DNA from: Tolypothrix brevis GSE-NOS-MK-07-07A
Lineage (GTDB): Bacteria; Cyanobacteriota; Cyanobacteriia; Cyanobacteriales; Nostocaceae
NCBI GenBank assembly: GCA_019358985.1
Contig: JAHHIJ010000007.1
Location: 62,001-126,000 of the forward strand
DNA length: 64,000 nt
Direction of reading: 5' to 3'
The notes under the pieces are model-generated. The model saw only the letters and a program-made list of their open reading frames with translations, searched no databases and was not told the origin of the DNA. The translations under genes were made by a program, and so were the position numbers. The stretch's first letter is position 1; each line of letters begins with the position of its first letter. Positions 1-8,624 of the stretch are shown in pieces.

Positions 1-339
1 CGGTTTGCGCAAATAAGGAGCAAACTCTTTAACAGGTTCAAATTCTAAACCAGTCAAGCGCAAGTTATACAAAAGCTTACGCTCTTTGCGAATACTCATC
101 CTCTGCTTATTAGCTGTCTGCTGGTAATAATTGCCGATAGTTAAACCAGTAAAAGTGGAAGCAACGACAATGGTAAGAGCGAGAGCATACCCAATGCTAA
201 TCTTATTGCTGATACTGAGTCTGCTAATTAGCTGACGCATCTTAAGCAAAAAGTTAAATAAAGCAACTTGCTTTATTTGATGGGAATCGATAATCTGATG
301 ATCTAATTGACTTGAGTCATTGATTTTGGAAGGTCGCAT
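1..339 (-). CDS. N-terminal part of a membrane sensor protein (probable histidine kinase), cut by window edge
   Basis: The reading frame runs off the left edge; 113 residues are visible. I chose the ATG at 339 because an in-frame TGA lies shortly upstream; an internal ATG at 240 also fits and starts with MRQLISRLSISNKISIGYA. A hydrophobic segment (about residues 49-69, GYALALTIVVASTFTGLTIG) follows a short basic cytoplasmic stretch, and then comes a Lys/Arg-rich helix leading outward. This layout is typical of large cyanobacterial hybrid sensor kinases and chemoreceptor-like proteins, but no HAMP, kinase or receiver domain is inside the window, so the assignment is by N-terminal resemblance only. 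Confidence 0.55.
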   Translation of the reverse strand, partial: MRPSKINDSSQLDHQIIDSHQIKQVALFNFLLKMRQLISRLSISNKISIGYALALTIVVASTFTGLTIGNYYQQTANKQRMSIRKERKLLYNLRLTGLEFEPVKEFAPYLRKP

Positions 340-426
340 GTACGTATATAATCAACAGCGGATGCAAGAAGTGCATTTTTTGAGGATGTTAACTATATGG
401 TTCCCAAATGCAAGTTAAAAATTCAC

Positions 427-461
427 ATTCTAGAGACGTTCCGACGGAACATCTCTAGAAT
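427..461. repeat. Palindromic hairpin, TTCCG-core member of the GTAGAGACG family
   Basis: Near-perfect inverted repeat with arms ATTCTAGAGACGTTCCG and CGGAACATCTCTAGAAT. It lies between the divergent genes at 339 and 518. The same core (GACGTTCCGnCGGAACGTC) occurs at 57569 and 60885 and is expanded at 8625. Confidence 0.75.
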
Positions 462-517
462 ATGATCCAATCCATCTATCCTATAAGTAGAATTATTTGA
501 ACATTTGGGATAAAAAC

Positions 518-754
518 ATGAGAATTTGGCTTGTCTGCTTTTTTGTCCTCTTTGCCCTAGCAAAACTGTTTGACTGGGTTCAAGGACTTTCCCTACCGCT
601 ACCAATCTACATTTTGGGTGGGGCTTTTTTAGCTGTTGCTTCTAACTACGATAAAATCGTCGGCTCTTACTTCAGTGATGCTATTGGTGAAACGCAATCC
701 GAACAATCTCAGTTAGATTCATCTTCTCTCGAAAAGGTTAATACAACGTTATGA
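518..754 (+). CDS. Small two-helix membrane protein of unknown function
   Basis: A 78-residue protein. The frame is open from a TTG at 497, but the ATG at 518 gives a cleaner N-terminus (MRIWLVCFFVLFALAK). Two hydrophobic stretches are visible, about residues 3-16 and 28-43, followed by a polar Ser/Gln-rich tail. This is the topology of small inner-membrane proteins with the tail in the cytoplasm. I do not recognise a family. It sits 95 bp ahead of chrA on the same strand, but two hairpins lie between them, so co-transcription is uncertain. Confidence 0.55.
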   Translation: MRIWLVCFFVLFALAKLFDWVQGLSLPLPIYILGGAFLAVASNYDKIVGSYFSDAIGETQSEQSQLDSSSLEKVNTTL

Positions 755-770
755 AAATCTAAATAACGTA

Positions 771-816
771 CTAAGCACGGAGAGTGCTTAACTATTTATG
801 AGCGGTAAACCGCTCA
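771..816. repeat. Pair of short perfect hairpins upstream of chrA
   Basis: TAAGCAC..GTGCTTA at 771-789 is followed by TGAGCGGTAAACCGCTCA at 799-816. The second hairpin recurs exactly at 13715-13732 and, with two extra bases in the loop, at 55591-55611, so it is an interspersed repeat as well as a possible attenuator or terminator in front of chrA. Confidence 0.6.
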
Positions 817-849
817 CTACTAACTAGGGGTACATTTCACTTAGCAGTC

Positions 850-2043
850 ATGAATTCAACACTCGGTCGTTTGGGGGAAGTTGCCACACTGTTTTTCAAG
901 TTGGGTATCATCGGTTTCGGAGGTCCGGTTGCTCATATTGCCATGATTGAAGATGAAGTAGTCAAGCGGCGTCAGTGGATGACACGAGAGCATTTTCTTG
1001 ACTTAATTGGAGCAACTAATTTGATTCCGGGTCCCAATTCTACAGAAATGGCGATTCATGTAGGATATATGTATGCGGGCTGGTTGGGGCTGATTGTTGC
1101 GGGTGTTTGTTTTATTTTACCTGCGGTGCTAATTACGGGGGTATTTGCCTGGATTTATGTTAATTATGGTAATTTGCCCCAAGTTGCTCCTTTATTATAT
1201 GGAATTAAGCCTGCTGTTTTAGCAGTGATTTTGGATGCGCTTTGGCGTTTGGGAAAAAAGGCGGTAAAAAGCCGTAAAATGTTGCCGATCGCCTTGGGTG
1301 TAGTAATCTTATTATTACTGTTGAAACTTAATGAAGTGATTGCCCTCTTAATTGGGGGTATCTTAGGTATGATTTGGTTGCGTAGTAGCGATCGCAACCA
1401 AACCCCACCAAACACAGCAAACTTTCTCATCGTTAACTTTACTACAGGTGCGGCTTTTAAAACCACAGCAGTTAGTGCAGCAACTACTGCACATACAATA
1501 GCAAAGGTCTCTTTGTGGAAATTAGGTTTATTTTTCCTGAAAGTCGGTAGTGTATTGTTTGGCGGTGGTTTTGTGTTGGTAGCGTTTCTCGAAGGTGGAT
1601 TAGTTCAGGAATATGGCTGGTTAACCCAACAACAGTTACTCGATGCGATCGCGATCGGTCAATTTACCCCAGGACCGATTCTTTCTACCGCTACCTTTAT
1701 TGGTTATATAATAGCAGGTCTTCCAGGTGCAATTGTTGCCACAGTGGGAATTTTTCTTCCGTCGTTTTTTTTCACAGCTATTCTTAATCCCCTTGTTCCT
1801 CGCTTACGCGCATCTTTATGGACAAGTGCCTTTCTTGATGCGGTGAATGTCAGCGCTGTGGCGTTGATGGTTGTTGTCACCTTGGAATTAGCAGCAGCGA
1901 CTTTAATCCCAAAAACTGCGTATAAAGTGGACTTTTTAGCAGTAGCGATCGCGATGGTTTCAGCCGTTTTAGTAATTCGTTTCCGCATCAATGCTGCATG
2001 GCTAATTTTCGGTGGTGCTTTCATCGGATGGGTAGCATTGTAA
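850..2043 (+). CDS. chrA: Chromate transporter, long-chain CHR family
   Basis: A 397-residue inner-membrane protein, the usual size for two-domain ChrA. Two homologous CHR halves are visible: the first (about residues 8-180) begins FKLGIIGFGGPVAHIAM and carries the family motif NLIPGPNSTEMA; the second (about 220-395) begins FLKVGSVLFGGGFVLVAFLE and carries GQFTPGPILSTATFIGY. Family members export chromate across the cytoplasmic membrane by anion antiport; a sulfate-related role has been suggested for some. The start is the ATG at 850. It stands alone, with a solo transposon-end sequence overlapping its stop codon. Confidence 0.92.
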   Translation: MNSTLGRLGEVATLFFKLGIIGFGGPVAHIAMIEDEVVKRRQWMTREHFLDLIGATNLIPGPNSTEMAIHVGYMYAGWLGLIVAGVCFILPAVLITGVFAWIYVNYGNLPQVAPLLYGIKPAVLAVILDALWRLGKKAVKSRKMLPIALGVVILLLLLKLNEVIALLIGGILGMIWLRSSDRNQTPPNTANFLIVNFTTGAAFKTTAVSAATTAHTIAKVSLWKLGLFFLKVGSVLFGGGFVLVAFLEGGLVQEYGWLTQQQLLDAIAIGQFTPGPILSTATFIGYIIAGLPGAIVATVGIFLPSFFFTAILNPLVPRLRASLWTSAFLDAVNVSAVALMVVVTLELAAATLIPKTAYKVDFLAVAIAMVSAVLVIRFRINAAWLIFGGAFIGWVAL

Positions 2044-2064
2044 GTAATTTACCGGACATGATAT
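2040..2064. repeat. Solo end of the ATATCATGTCCGG repeat family
   Basis: TAAGTAATTTACCGGACATG and the following bases ATAT match the right end of the repeat at 60920-60944, with one base different, and the terminal repeats of the elements at 3978 and 57523. It overlaps the stop codon of chrA. No matching left end is seen nearby, so it looks like a remnant. The rest of 2065-2317 holds nothing I recognise. Confidence 0.5.
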
Positions 2065-2317
2065 GATCACCCTGGGATTAAAAGTTAGTTAAGTGACAAG
2101 CCGCTTTGCGATCGCACAAGGATTAAGACGATATAGCGGTTCTCACTCCCATGAGCTAGACGAAAACCCTTATCTAGCAATAGCTTTAATCTCGGAAACT
2201 GCACTTTTCCAGAGCAGGAAATCCGCTATGTGAGCTAGCCCAGTAATATCGTGCCCTCTGTCTTTCTTTGTCAAGTCAGAAATCTCAAATAAAATACTAC
2301 ATCAATTGTCAACTCAA

Positions 2318-3949
2318 ATGAACAATTTCTCAAACTTTCCAAATCTCATCGCACAGGTTACACAGAATTTGCCTTCAATGCTGCTTACGAGTCCTTGGAA
2401 AACCTTAGTAATGAATGCAATTGTAATCCTTGTATCGTATATTTTTATCTTTTATATTCTTCGCTTCTGGTTTCGTCGATTCCGCTCAGATGCAGCGATT
2501 ATGACGCTGAATGTCTCTAAAATCCCCGCCTTAATTATTAGTATTCTTCTCAGCCTGAAACTCTTTTTAGTGTCACTAGGAACAACCCAGTTGCTAGCAC
2601 AAATTCAGAAAAGTTTCTCTGCAATCATCATCATTACAGTAACTTTCTGGCTAGTTCGTTTTATGACCGAAGTAGTCGTCTACTATCTAGTGGATTTTGC
2701 CGAGAAAAGTGAAGCGCAGTGGGATGATGTCTTTGTACCACTGCTGCAAAATGTCTTGCCAGTGATTATCTACATAACTGGAGGGTTATTCTCTCTTCAA
2801 GCTTTTGGTGTCGATTTGACTGGATTGTGGGTTGCTCTGGGAGGAGCAGCCTTTATTCTCGGTTTTGCCTTAAAAGATATCTTGGGGAATTTTTTTGCTG
2901 GTTTGGTATTGTTGATTGATTCTCCCTTCCGCTTTGGTGATGTCGTTATTCTAGGGGATGGAAACCAAGCAATCATCAAGAAAGTTGGGTTACGGTTGAC
3001 TACTTTGTATGTAATTGATAAGCACTGCGATTTATATGTACCCAACAATTCAATTCAAAGTGAATCGATTCTTAACTTAAGTCGTCCCACAGCCCATTAC
3101 TACTACACTCTTTCCTTTCCTGTAAAGAGTGATGCTGATCCAGCTCGTGTGATTGAACTGATGCAGTCAGTTATTCTTGCTCATCCGGATACATTAGGCA
3201 ATGTGGATCGCAAGCTTCAAATGCTGAATGAATATTTTGGAATGTCGGAGGAACCAACTAAAGCACTTCACAAGCGAGAAGCTGGGCAGTTGCGATTATT
3301 AGCTGAGAAGCACGTCAATGCTCTGTTAGCAAAGGTGGAACAATCATTTGATGATCTTTCAGATAAAATTAGTCGCATGGAAGATGGAGGTTTAGATAAA
3401 GAAGAGATTAGAAATCTTCAACGCCTTTTTATGGATGTTTCTCAAATGATTGGGATGGAGGTGTTATCTGACCGCTTAGTTAGGAGCAAACGTGTGTGGT
3501 TGGAGGAATCCCCCGAAGCAATTGCTGCCGAGGGATCGCTGATTGGTTTAATCCGCTGTTGGTATCAATCTTGGTTAAAAGATCCGGATTTGCTCCATGA
3601 GGATCGAGTTCAGCTACCAAAGTATTGGGAGCAAAAGATTAATCTGCTCAAGATCAAAATGAACAAACTCTTTGTGAAAGTGAGTAAGACTTCATCAGAC
3701 GATACTCGCTTGGATGATGACATGACATCTCTACGGATGTGGATGCAAGAAAATTTCAAAACTACCCGCAACGAATGGCAGGAACCTAAAATTTGGGTTA
3801 GCGAAATTCAGCAAGCAGAGCGAAATTTTAGCGTTAAGTTCTACGTGGACGATATTACCTTAGAACACTGCGAAAGAGGTGTGCGAATTAAGAGTGAAGT
3901 CAATCGAGAACTGACCTGGCAATTGAGACGGTCTTACCTTTCTATATAG
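2318..3949 (+). CDS. Mechanosensitive channel, MscS family, with long C-terminal extension
   Basis: A 543-residue protein from the ATG at 2318; a TTG four codons earlier is possible. The N-terminal 150 residues hold several membrane segments. The pore and vestibule region shows the MscS signature (GGAAFILGFALKDILGNFFAG, followed by DSPFRFGDVVIL and the beta domain). About 250 further residues form a charged, probably helical cytoplasmic region (KHVNALLAKVEQSFDDLSDK) that E. coli MscS lacks. Such proteins open on membrane tension and release solutes during osmotic downshock. The extension is common in cyanobacterial relatives, and its function is not evident from sequence. The gene is monocistronic. 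Confidence 0.85.
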   Translation: MNNFSNFPNLIAQVTQNLPSMLLTSPWKTLVMNAIVILVSYIFIFYILRFWFRRFRSDAAIMTLNVSKIPALIISILLSLKLFLVSLGTTQLLAQIQKSFSAIIIITVTFWLVRFMTEVVVYYLVDFAEKSEAQWDDVFVPLLQNVLPVIIYITGGLFSLQAFGVDLTGLWVALGGAAFILGFALKDILGNFFAGLVLLIDSPFRFGDVVILGDGNQAIIKKVGLRLTTLYVIDKHCDLYVPNNSIQSESILNLSRPTAHYYYTLSFPVKSDADPARVIELMQSVILAHPDTLGNVDRKLQMLNEYFGMSEEPTKALHKREAGQLRLLAEKHVNALLAKVEQSFDDLSDKISRMEDGGLDKEEIRNLQRLFMDVSQMIGMEVLSDRLVRSKRVWLEESPEAIAAEGSLIGLIRCWYQSWLKDPDLLHEDRVQLPKYWEQKINLLKIKMNKLFVKVSKTSSDDTRLDDDMTSLRMWMQENFKTTRNEWQEPKIWVSEIQQAERNFSVKFYVDDITLEHCERGVRIKSEVNRELTWQLRRSYLSI

Positions 3950-3977
3950 GGTCAACCAGAGCGTTTATACTGAATCA

Positions 3978-4106
3978 GATCATGTCTGGTTAATTAGTTA
4001 TTATGAGGGTGCATCAGTGCATAAAAAAATGAAAACGCTCTTTCCCTGCACCATAAAGCCCCCAAACTACGGTCTTAATAATAAGTCTTTAACCGGACAC
4101 GATATC
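3978..4106. mobile_element. MITE-like element, ATATCATGTCCGG end family
   Basis: A 129-bp non-coding unit bounded by inverted ends GATCATGTCTGGTTAAT (3978) and TTTAACCGGACACGATATC (4088-4106). The ends pair at most positions. The interior has no ORF. It is followed within 10 bp by an element of a second family. Confidence 0.6.
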
Positions 4107-4113
4107 ACTAGAT

Positions 4114-4214
4114 CAATAGACATAGGAGTGAAAATAACCTATGCTTTGTCCACAAACCTTGTAAAGACGTAGCAGTGCTACGTCTTTACATCTTTTCCAT
4201 GCCTATGTCTATTG
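4114..4214. mobile_element. MITE-like element, CAATAGACAT end family
   Basis: A 101-bp unit with perfect 13-bp terminal inverted repeats CAATAGACATAGG (4114-4126) and CCTATGTCTATTG (4202-4214). Its centre is a perfect hairpin, TGTAAAGACGTAGCAG and its complement, at 4160-4190. Other members are at 7755, 9012 and 22215. It lies between the MscS gene and the first EamA gene. Confidence 0.75.
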
Positions 4215-4360
4215 TGACTGAATAAAAACTGATAAAATCATTAAAATATTCATACAGTGATTTTGATGAAAATTGTGTCATTAGCAAATTTTTATAATTT
4301 GTACGAGTTGCAACCAGCAAAATTGTGAATAAACGGAATAATATATTTAGCGATAAAGTA

Positions 4361-5317
4361 ATGACCGCCAAACAGGAATTACCACAACTGCAACTTTCCA
4401 AAACCTCAGATTTGATCGGAACTATCTCATTATTTGTCGCGCTGATTCCTATCTCATTGGCACCAGTCTTAGTCAAATTATGCGAACGCGAAATTGGAGC
4501 AAATGCTATAGCATTTCATCGCGCTTGGATCGGCACAATCGTTTTTGGTTTTTTGACCGGATTTGAAGCTTTTCAGTCTCAAAAGTCTGATGAGCAACCG
4601 ATAGAACAGAAGCCTTTCACCAGACGAGAACTGACGCTATTGTTCTTGATGGGAACTGCGGGAGCTACATACTCAATCCTGTGGGCTTGGTCAGTGACTC
4701 AAACCAGTATTCCCAACGCGACTTTACTGTCTAACATGAACTCCTTATTCGTTGGCTTGGCGGGGTATTTTTTATTCGGTCGGCGCTTCGATAAGAGATT
4801 CATTATTGGTATGCTGATAGCAGTATGTGGAGCGATCGCCTTGGAACTCAATAAGGTACAATTTGCCACAGACCAAATACTTGGTGATGCCCTCTCTTTA
4901 TTAACTGCGATTTTTATCGCCACCTATCTGATGTTGGTAGAACGCTTAAGAAACCGATTTAGCACTGCCACAATTATGCTATGGCGCTGCGGAGCTACAA
5001 CCGCGTTTCTGTTACCCGTCCTACCCCTAGTAGAAAATAGGTTGTTTCCTCATACTGGTATGGGGTGGTTTTTCATAATTTTCCAGGCTCTTTTCTGCCA
5101 GGTGTTTGGTCAAGCACTTGTCGCTTACAGCCTCAGTAAATTATCCTCAGGAGTTGTCGCCGTGACGCTGCTCCTAGAGCCAGTTCTTGCCTCTTTTTTT
5201 GCTTGGCTCATTTTTAATGAAAAGGTCAGTTACTTTGACGAAATGACTTTTGTGGTGATTTTATTAGGTATATATTTAGCACAATCGAGTCAATCTGCCA
5301 TTAAACCAACAAATTAA
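4361..5317 (+). CDS. EamA/DMT-family membrane transporter (first of a tandem pair)
   Basis: A 318-residue protein from the ATG at 4361; a GTG at 4325 would add 12 residues, and neither has a clear ribosome site. About ten hydrophobic segments are arranged as two EamA repeats. The first half contains PVLVKLCEREIGANAIAFHR, and the second half ends with the family-typical SLSKLSSGVVAVTLLLEPVLASFFAWLIFNE. Members export metabolites or amino acids by proton coupling; the substrate cannot be read from sequence. The next gene encodes a clear paralogue on the same strand 109 bp downstream, so this is a local duplication. Confidence 0.85.
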   Translation: MTAKQELPQLQLSKTSDLIGTISLFVALIPISLAPVLVKLCEREIGANAIAFHRAWIGTIVFGFLTGFEAFQSQKSDEQPIEQKPFTRRELTLLFLMGTAGATYSILWAWSVTQTSIPNATLLSNMNSLFVGLAGYFLFGRRFDKRFIIGMLIAVCGAIALELNKVQFATDQILGDALSLLTAIFIATYLMLVERLRNRFSTATIMLWRCGATTAFLLPVLPLVENRLFPHTGMGWFFIIFQALFCQVFGQALVAYSLSKLSSGVVAVTLLLEPVLASFFAWLIFNEKVSYFDEMTFVVILLGIYLAQSSQSAIKPTN

Positions 5318-5426
5318 AGAGCAATGTCCTAGTCAACTATTTTTCCGACAAAACCTGACATTTATTGACAAACCGCTGGTAAATTAAACAAGAACAAAGT
5401 AATGGCAAATATACAAATTCTGAATC

Positions 5427-6374
5427 GTGTTATTTAATTCTTATAGTAAGTCAGCGATCGCCCTGACGATCTGTTTCATCGGTGTGTTCGCGATTTCCTT
5501 TGGCTCGATCTTTGCCAAATTTTGTAGTCATGATTTGACTCCTCAAGGGATTGCATTTGGTCGCTTGCTGGTGGGGGCAATCGCCTTTAGTCTATGGACA
5601 TCCGGCAAAACAGTCTATCAACGCCTGCAATCCAAGCCTGTTGAAAACAAGCCCCATCATCCCATCACTCTGCTGCTGCTGCCTTTGGCAGGAATACTTT
5701 GGATGATGACCTTAGCCACTATGTATTGGGCGTTGGAGCAAACCAGTGTTGCCATTACAACGGCGCTACACAATCTGTCACCAATTTTTACTAGTTTCGG
5801 TGCTTGGTGGCTGTGGGGACAAAAGTTTGATCGCCGATTTTTGTTGGGTTTGGGTTTAGCGATCGCTGGAGTATTCATATTGGAGTTGGGAGAGATGCAA
5901 ATTTCCGCTAGTCGGGTACAAGGTGATGGCTTTGCAATTCTCTCTGCTATTTTGTTAGCCGCGTACCTGTTGATTTTGGAACATCTCCGCACTAAATTTG
6001 CTTCTACCACAATCCAACTGTGGGTGTGTAGCACAGGTGCGGCTTCTAGCCTACCACTCCTATTATTAAACCACGAACCAGTTTTTCCCCAGTCCTCCCA
6101 AGCTTGGTTCGCTATGCTATCTATGGCAATGGTTTGTCAGTTTTTCGGACATGGACTGTTAACATTCAGCCTCACCTCTCTATCATCTGTAACGGTTTCT
6201 CTGGTTCATCTCCTAGAACCCGTTTTCAGTGCATTCCTTGCTTGGGTGATTTTTTGGGAATATCTGAGTTTTTGGACTTGGGTTGGCTTTGTGGTGGTAC
6301 TAGCCGGGTTATATCTGACGATTTTAGGCGAAATGCCGAGAGATACCCTAGAATCCGATCTAGAGCGTGTATAA
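5427..6374 (+). CDS. EamA/DMT-family membrane transporter (second of the pair)
   Basis: A 315-residue protein starting at a GTG (5427), since no suitable ATG is upstream in frame. Two EamA repeats of about five helices each are visible: SIFAKFCSHDLTPQGIAFGR in the first, and TSLSSVTVSLVHLLEPVFSA with FLAWVIFWEYLSFW in the second. The positions of conserved Glu-Pro and Phe-Gly-Arg motifs match the upstream paralogue. Function as a small-molecule exporter is known for the family; the substrate is unknown. Confidence 0.85.
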   Translation: MLFNSYSKSAIALTICFIGVFAISFGSIFAKFCSHDLTPQGIAFGRLLVGAIAFSLWTSGKTVYQRLQSKPVENKPHHPITLLLLPLAGILWMMTLATMYWALEQTSVAITTALHNLSPIFTSFGAWWLWGQKFDRRFLLGLGLAIAGVFILELGEMQISASRVQGDGFAILSAILLAAYLLILEHLRTKFASTTIQLWVCSTGAASSLPLLLLNHEPVFPQSSQAWFAMLSMAMVCQFFGHGLLTFSLTSLSSVTVSLVHLLEPVFSAFLAWVIFWEYLSFWTWVGFVVVLAGLYLTILGEMPRDTLESDLERV

Positions 6375-6445
6375 CCTCATGATAAAAACGGAAAACAAGT
6401 TTTTACTACCTGTGTAAGCATAAAGGTAATCTAGAGGTAGATTGC

Positions 6446-6619
6446 ATGACCATTGAAACAGCCACGAAATATTACATCGCCAATAAGCCAGTACGGCATA
6501 AAATACTAGGAGAAATATTCATTGTCAATTTGTATCCGTCTAGACTTGATAGCGTGCGGATAAAACTTCGCAACGGTGTAGAGATGGATTGTCAGCTAGA
6601 GTTTCTAGACCCTCTGTAA
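6446..6619 (+). CDS. Small hypothetical protein, 57 residues
   Basis: ATG at 6446 is preceded by GAGGTAG about 5-10 bases upstream, a plausible ribosome site. The protein begins MTIETATKYYIANKPVRHKI and ends LEFLDPL; it is soluble, with alternating hydrophobic residues suggesting a small beta fold. No family is recognised. The stop codon is immediately followed by a repeat element, so a functional 3' boundary is plausible. The main caution is its shortness. Confidence 0.45.
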   Translation: MTIETATKYYIANKPVRHKILGEIFIVNLYPSRLDSVRIKLRNGVEMDCQLEFLDPL

Positions 6620-6620
6620 T

Positions 6621-6730
6621 ATAGCAATCCTAGATGATTCATGAAAAATAAAAACCCACTCACAGACTACCAAGTGCTAGGTCTGTTCTACAAGGAGAGG
6701 GGTTTTCACGCTCTTATTTAGGATTGCTAT
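6621..6730. mobile_element. MITE-like element, ATAGCAATCCTA end family
   Basis: A 110-bp unit with inverted ends ATAGCAATCCTAgAT at 6621 and TATTTAGGATTGCTAT at 6715-6730. An internal A-rich/T-rich pairing (AAAACCC..GGGGTTTT) could form a stem. A related element lies at 10858-11007 and shares the subterminal sequence AAATAAGAGCGTGAAA. There is no coding content. Confidence 0.6.
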
Positions 6731-6771
6731 TATTTTCTTTATGCAAATGCGACGAAAATTTAGTATTTTCG

Positions 6772-7281
6772 TTATTCTATCTGAATCAGTGTTCCTCGCA
6801 GATTCAGCCTAAAAAGACGTAGCGATCGCATCCAAATTTTTGCCGGTTGCTCAAAGAATGTAAAAATATCACCGTAACCGACGTTAGTTTTTTGATGATG
6901 CAGCCAATGTCTTTCCGGTGTAGTAATAGATAAAATCTGACACAGCAAATTCAAAAACTTAGGGGTTTTCCAACCCAGGACACTTATGTGTCTCCACCAT
7001 ACATGAAACTGACCAAAAAGCAACCCACAAATAACGCCAACGGGAGAAAAAGTCCACAGAAATACTGCTAGAAGCAAATATGGCAAAGCACCCAAAATAC
7101 CATCTAAAAGAACCTGGAAATTGAAAGTTAAAATTGCATAGTGGCGAAAGTCTTTCTTCCAAGAGTGGTGCGTTTGCAAGTGAAGCCTACCAAAAACATG
7201 CTCAGGTATATGGTATAAGAAGGTAGAAAAAAAATCCCCAAAAAACAGTAATAGCCAAGCTACAGCCATCGCCTCAAGCAT
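6772..7281 (-). CDS. Fatty-acid hydroxylase / sterol desaturase superfamily membrane protein
   Basis: A 169-residue protein from the ATG at 7281. It shows the histidine clusters of the di-iron membrane hydroxylases: HIPEHVFGRLHLQTHHSW near residue 24, FHVWWRH near residue 92 and PERHWLHH near residue 120, between hydrophobic segments. Such enzymes hydroxylate or desaturate lipids, sterols or carotenoids at the membrane. At 169 residues it is shorter than typical members (200-300), but the His clusters are complete, so it may be a compact version. The substrate is unknown. Confidence 0.75.
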   Translation of the reverse strand: MLEAMAVAWLLLFFGDFFSTFLYHIPEHVFGRLHLQTHHSWKKDFRHYAILTFNFQVLLDGILGALPYLLLAVFLWTFSPVGVICGLLFGQFHVWWRHISVLGWKTPKFLNLLCQILSITTPERHWLHHQKTNVGYGDIFTFFEQPAKIWMRSLRLFRLNLRGTLIQIE

Positions 7282-7615
7282 TTGTACTCCTCACTCAGAT
7301 TCCGTATCGTTATTCCTTCTTTAGATAAAAATATGGTTAGTTTAGCAATAATAATCCATTGTTTTGAATCTGACTTTGCTACACTATCCTTGATTTTTGC
7401 ATACATCTAAAAAACGACACAATTTAGATAATATATCTAAAATCTCCTGAACGAAGTAAGTCACTAACAGTAAAACTTTAGTTAAATTTTGTTAAATTTT
7501 AGGTTAATTTACCGAAATGCACCCTTATAGTTATCCATAAAAATAAATGCCCACGGGACTTACCCAAGCGTCAGAAAATGACGATTCAAGGTCTAAGTCT
7601 AAAAACTGAGGAGCA

Positions 7616-7723
7616 CTACTTTTTCCAAGGTAGCTTAGTACCCATCTCAGTCAGCGCTGAGAAGACGAGATAGAGGACAAGTACACTAATACTAATAAGA
7701 AAAAGAACCAGGTCGTTATTCAT
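7616..7723 (-). CDS. Candidate 35-residue single-helix membrane microprotein
   Basis: ATG at 7723, with AAAGGA about 14 bases upstream. The sequence starts MNNDLVLFLISISVLVLYLV and ends TEMGTKLPWKK. One clean transmembrane helix (about residues 5-23) is flanked by an acidic N-terminus and a basic C-terminus, the pattern of small subunits attached to membrane complexes. It lies in an otherwise non-coding 660-bp spacer. I do not recognise it as a known photosystem, cytochrome or NDH small subunit. A chance ORF cannot be excluded at this length. Confidence 0.4.
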   Translation of the reverse strand: MNNDLVLFLISISVLVLYLVFSALTEMGTKLPWKK

Positions 7724-7754
7724 TTTAATATAATATTCCTTTCAAGAATTGTGA

Positions 7755-7849
7755 TTAGACACCTGTTGGAAAAGAGGTAAAGACGTAGCAGTGCTACGTC
7801 TCTACAAGGGTTTCGGGCAACGCATAATTAATTTCTGGAGATGTCTATT
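7755..7849. mobile_element. MITE-like element, CAATAGACAT end family
   Basis: Inverted ends TTAGACACCT at the left and GGAGATGTCTATTA at the right. A central hairpin at 7777-7805 (GTAAAGACGTAGCAG paired with its complement) is followed by the conserved box TTTCGGGCAACGCATAA. The remainder of 7282-7947 outside the microprotein is AT-rich with no other feature I can support. Confidence 0.7.
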
Positions 7850-7947
7850 ATAATTTTGCACTGTAGAGACGTTTCAGAAATATCTCTGCGGGCAACTTGA
7901 CGAATGATTAATGTTGATGAAATAAGCCTGCGGTCATTATTTTAAAA

Positions 7948-8520
7948 TTATTTTGGAGGTCTGACACAAGACGCTTCATTAGAGGAAGGGGGGTCTGCGT
8001 AAATTGCTAAAGTGCTATATTCAGGGCTACCTTCGCCATATATTACTCGAAAAGCATACAACTTGGTTTTGCCTTGTTTTTCAGTAACTACTGTTAAAAG
8101 CGTATTATTAGTATTAGGCAATCCGGCAATTTTCAGTTTGGGAATTCGTCTGAGTTGAATTACATTCGCGGCTGAGTTTTTACAATCTCCTTGACTTACA
8201 TTACGGTCTTGACCAAACTGCATACAGATTGGACCATCAAAATCTATAGTTACCTGTGAAGGGTCGTTTAACCAAACTTTCCTAATTATTTCTCCAGATT
8301 GAATAAAACTTAAGTTTGTCCCTTGTTGATACCAAATATCGATCTGAGGTGTTGCTCCCCCCAAACCCTGTGCTTGGCAGGAAAACATCGAACGAAGAAC
8401 GGCATTATTAGCTAAAACACGACCTGCAACTAATAAAATTGCAGTTGAAAAAATCAAGGTAGCCAGATGTAATAAATAAGATTTCTCTGGAGTATTTCCT
8501 TGTGATGTCTCGTTTTTCAT
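7948..8520 (-). CDS. Putative VirB9/TraK-like component of the secretion cluster
   Basis: A 190-residue protein with one N-terminal membrane segment (about residues 18-37) and an extracytoplasmic domain containing four Cys. Near the C-terminus TNNTLLTVVTEKQGKTKLYAFRV resembles the strand motif of VirB9/TraK N-domains, where a negative-strand turn precedes a Tyr/Phe-Arg beta strand. That resemblance, and its place as the last gene of the VirB-like block, suggest an outer channel part that meets the VirB10-like protein. It is short and lacks an obvious secretin-like C domain, so the call is inference. Confidence 0.4.
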   Translation of the reverse strand: MKNETSQGNTPEKSYLLHLATLIFSTAILLVAGRVLANNAVLRSMFSCQAQGLGGATPQIDIWYQQGTNLSFIQSGEIIRKVWLNDPSQVTIDFDGPICMQFGQDRNVSQGDCKNSAANVIQLRRIPKLKIAGLPNTNNTLLTVVTEKQGKTKLYAFRVIYGEGSPEYSTLAIYADPPSSNEASCVRPPK

Positions 8521-8624
8521 GGCTGCAAAGATTGAAATAGATAAATAGTTTAAGCAAATTAAATGCGGGCGTTATTAAATGATATCATGTCATACATTAA
8601 GAAAAACACCTTAACCCTTTTAGA

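Noticed and set aside
4186-4476. Minus-strand 96-residue frame near the first EamA gene
   Set aside because: It overlaps the start of the EamA gene and part of a MITE; no protein-like features.
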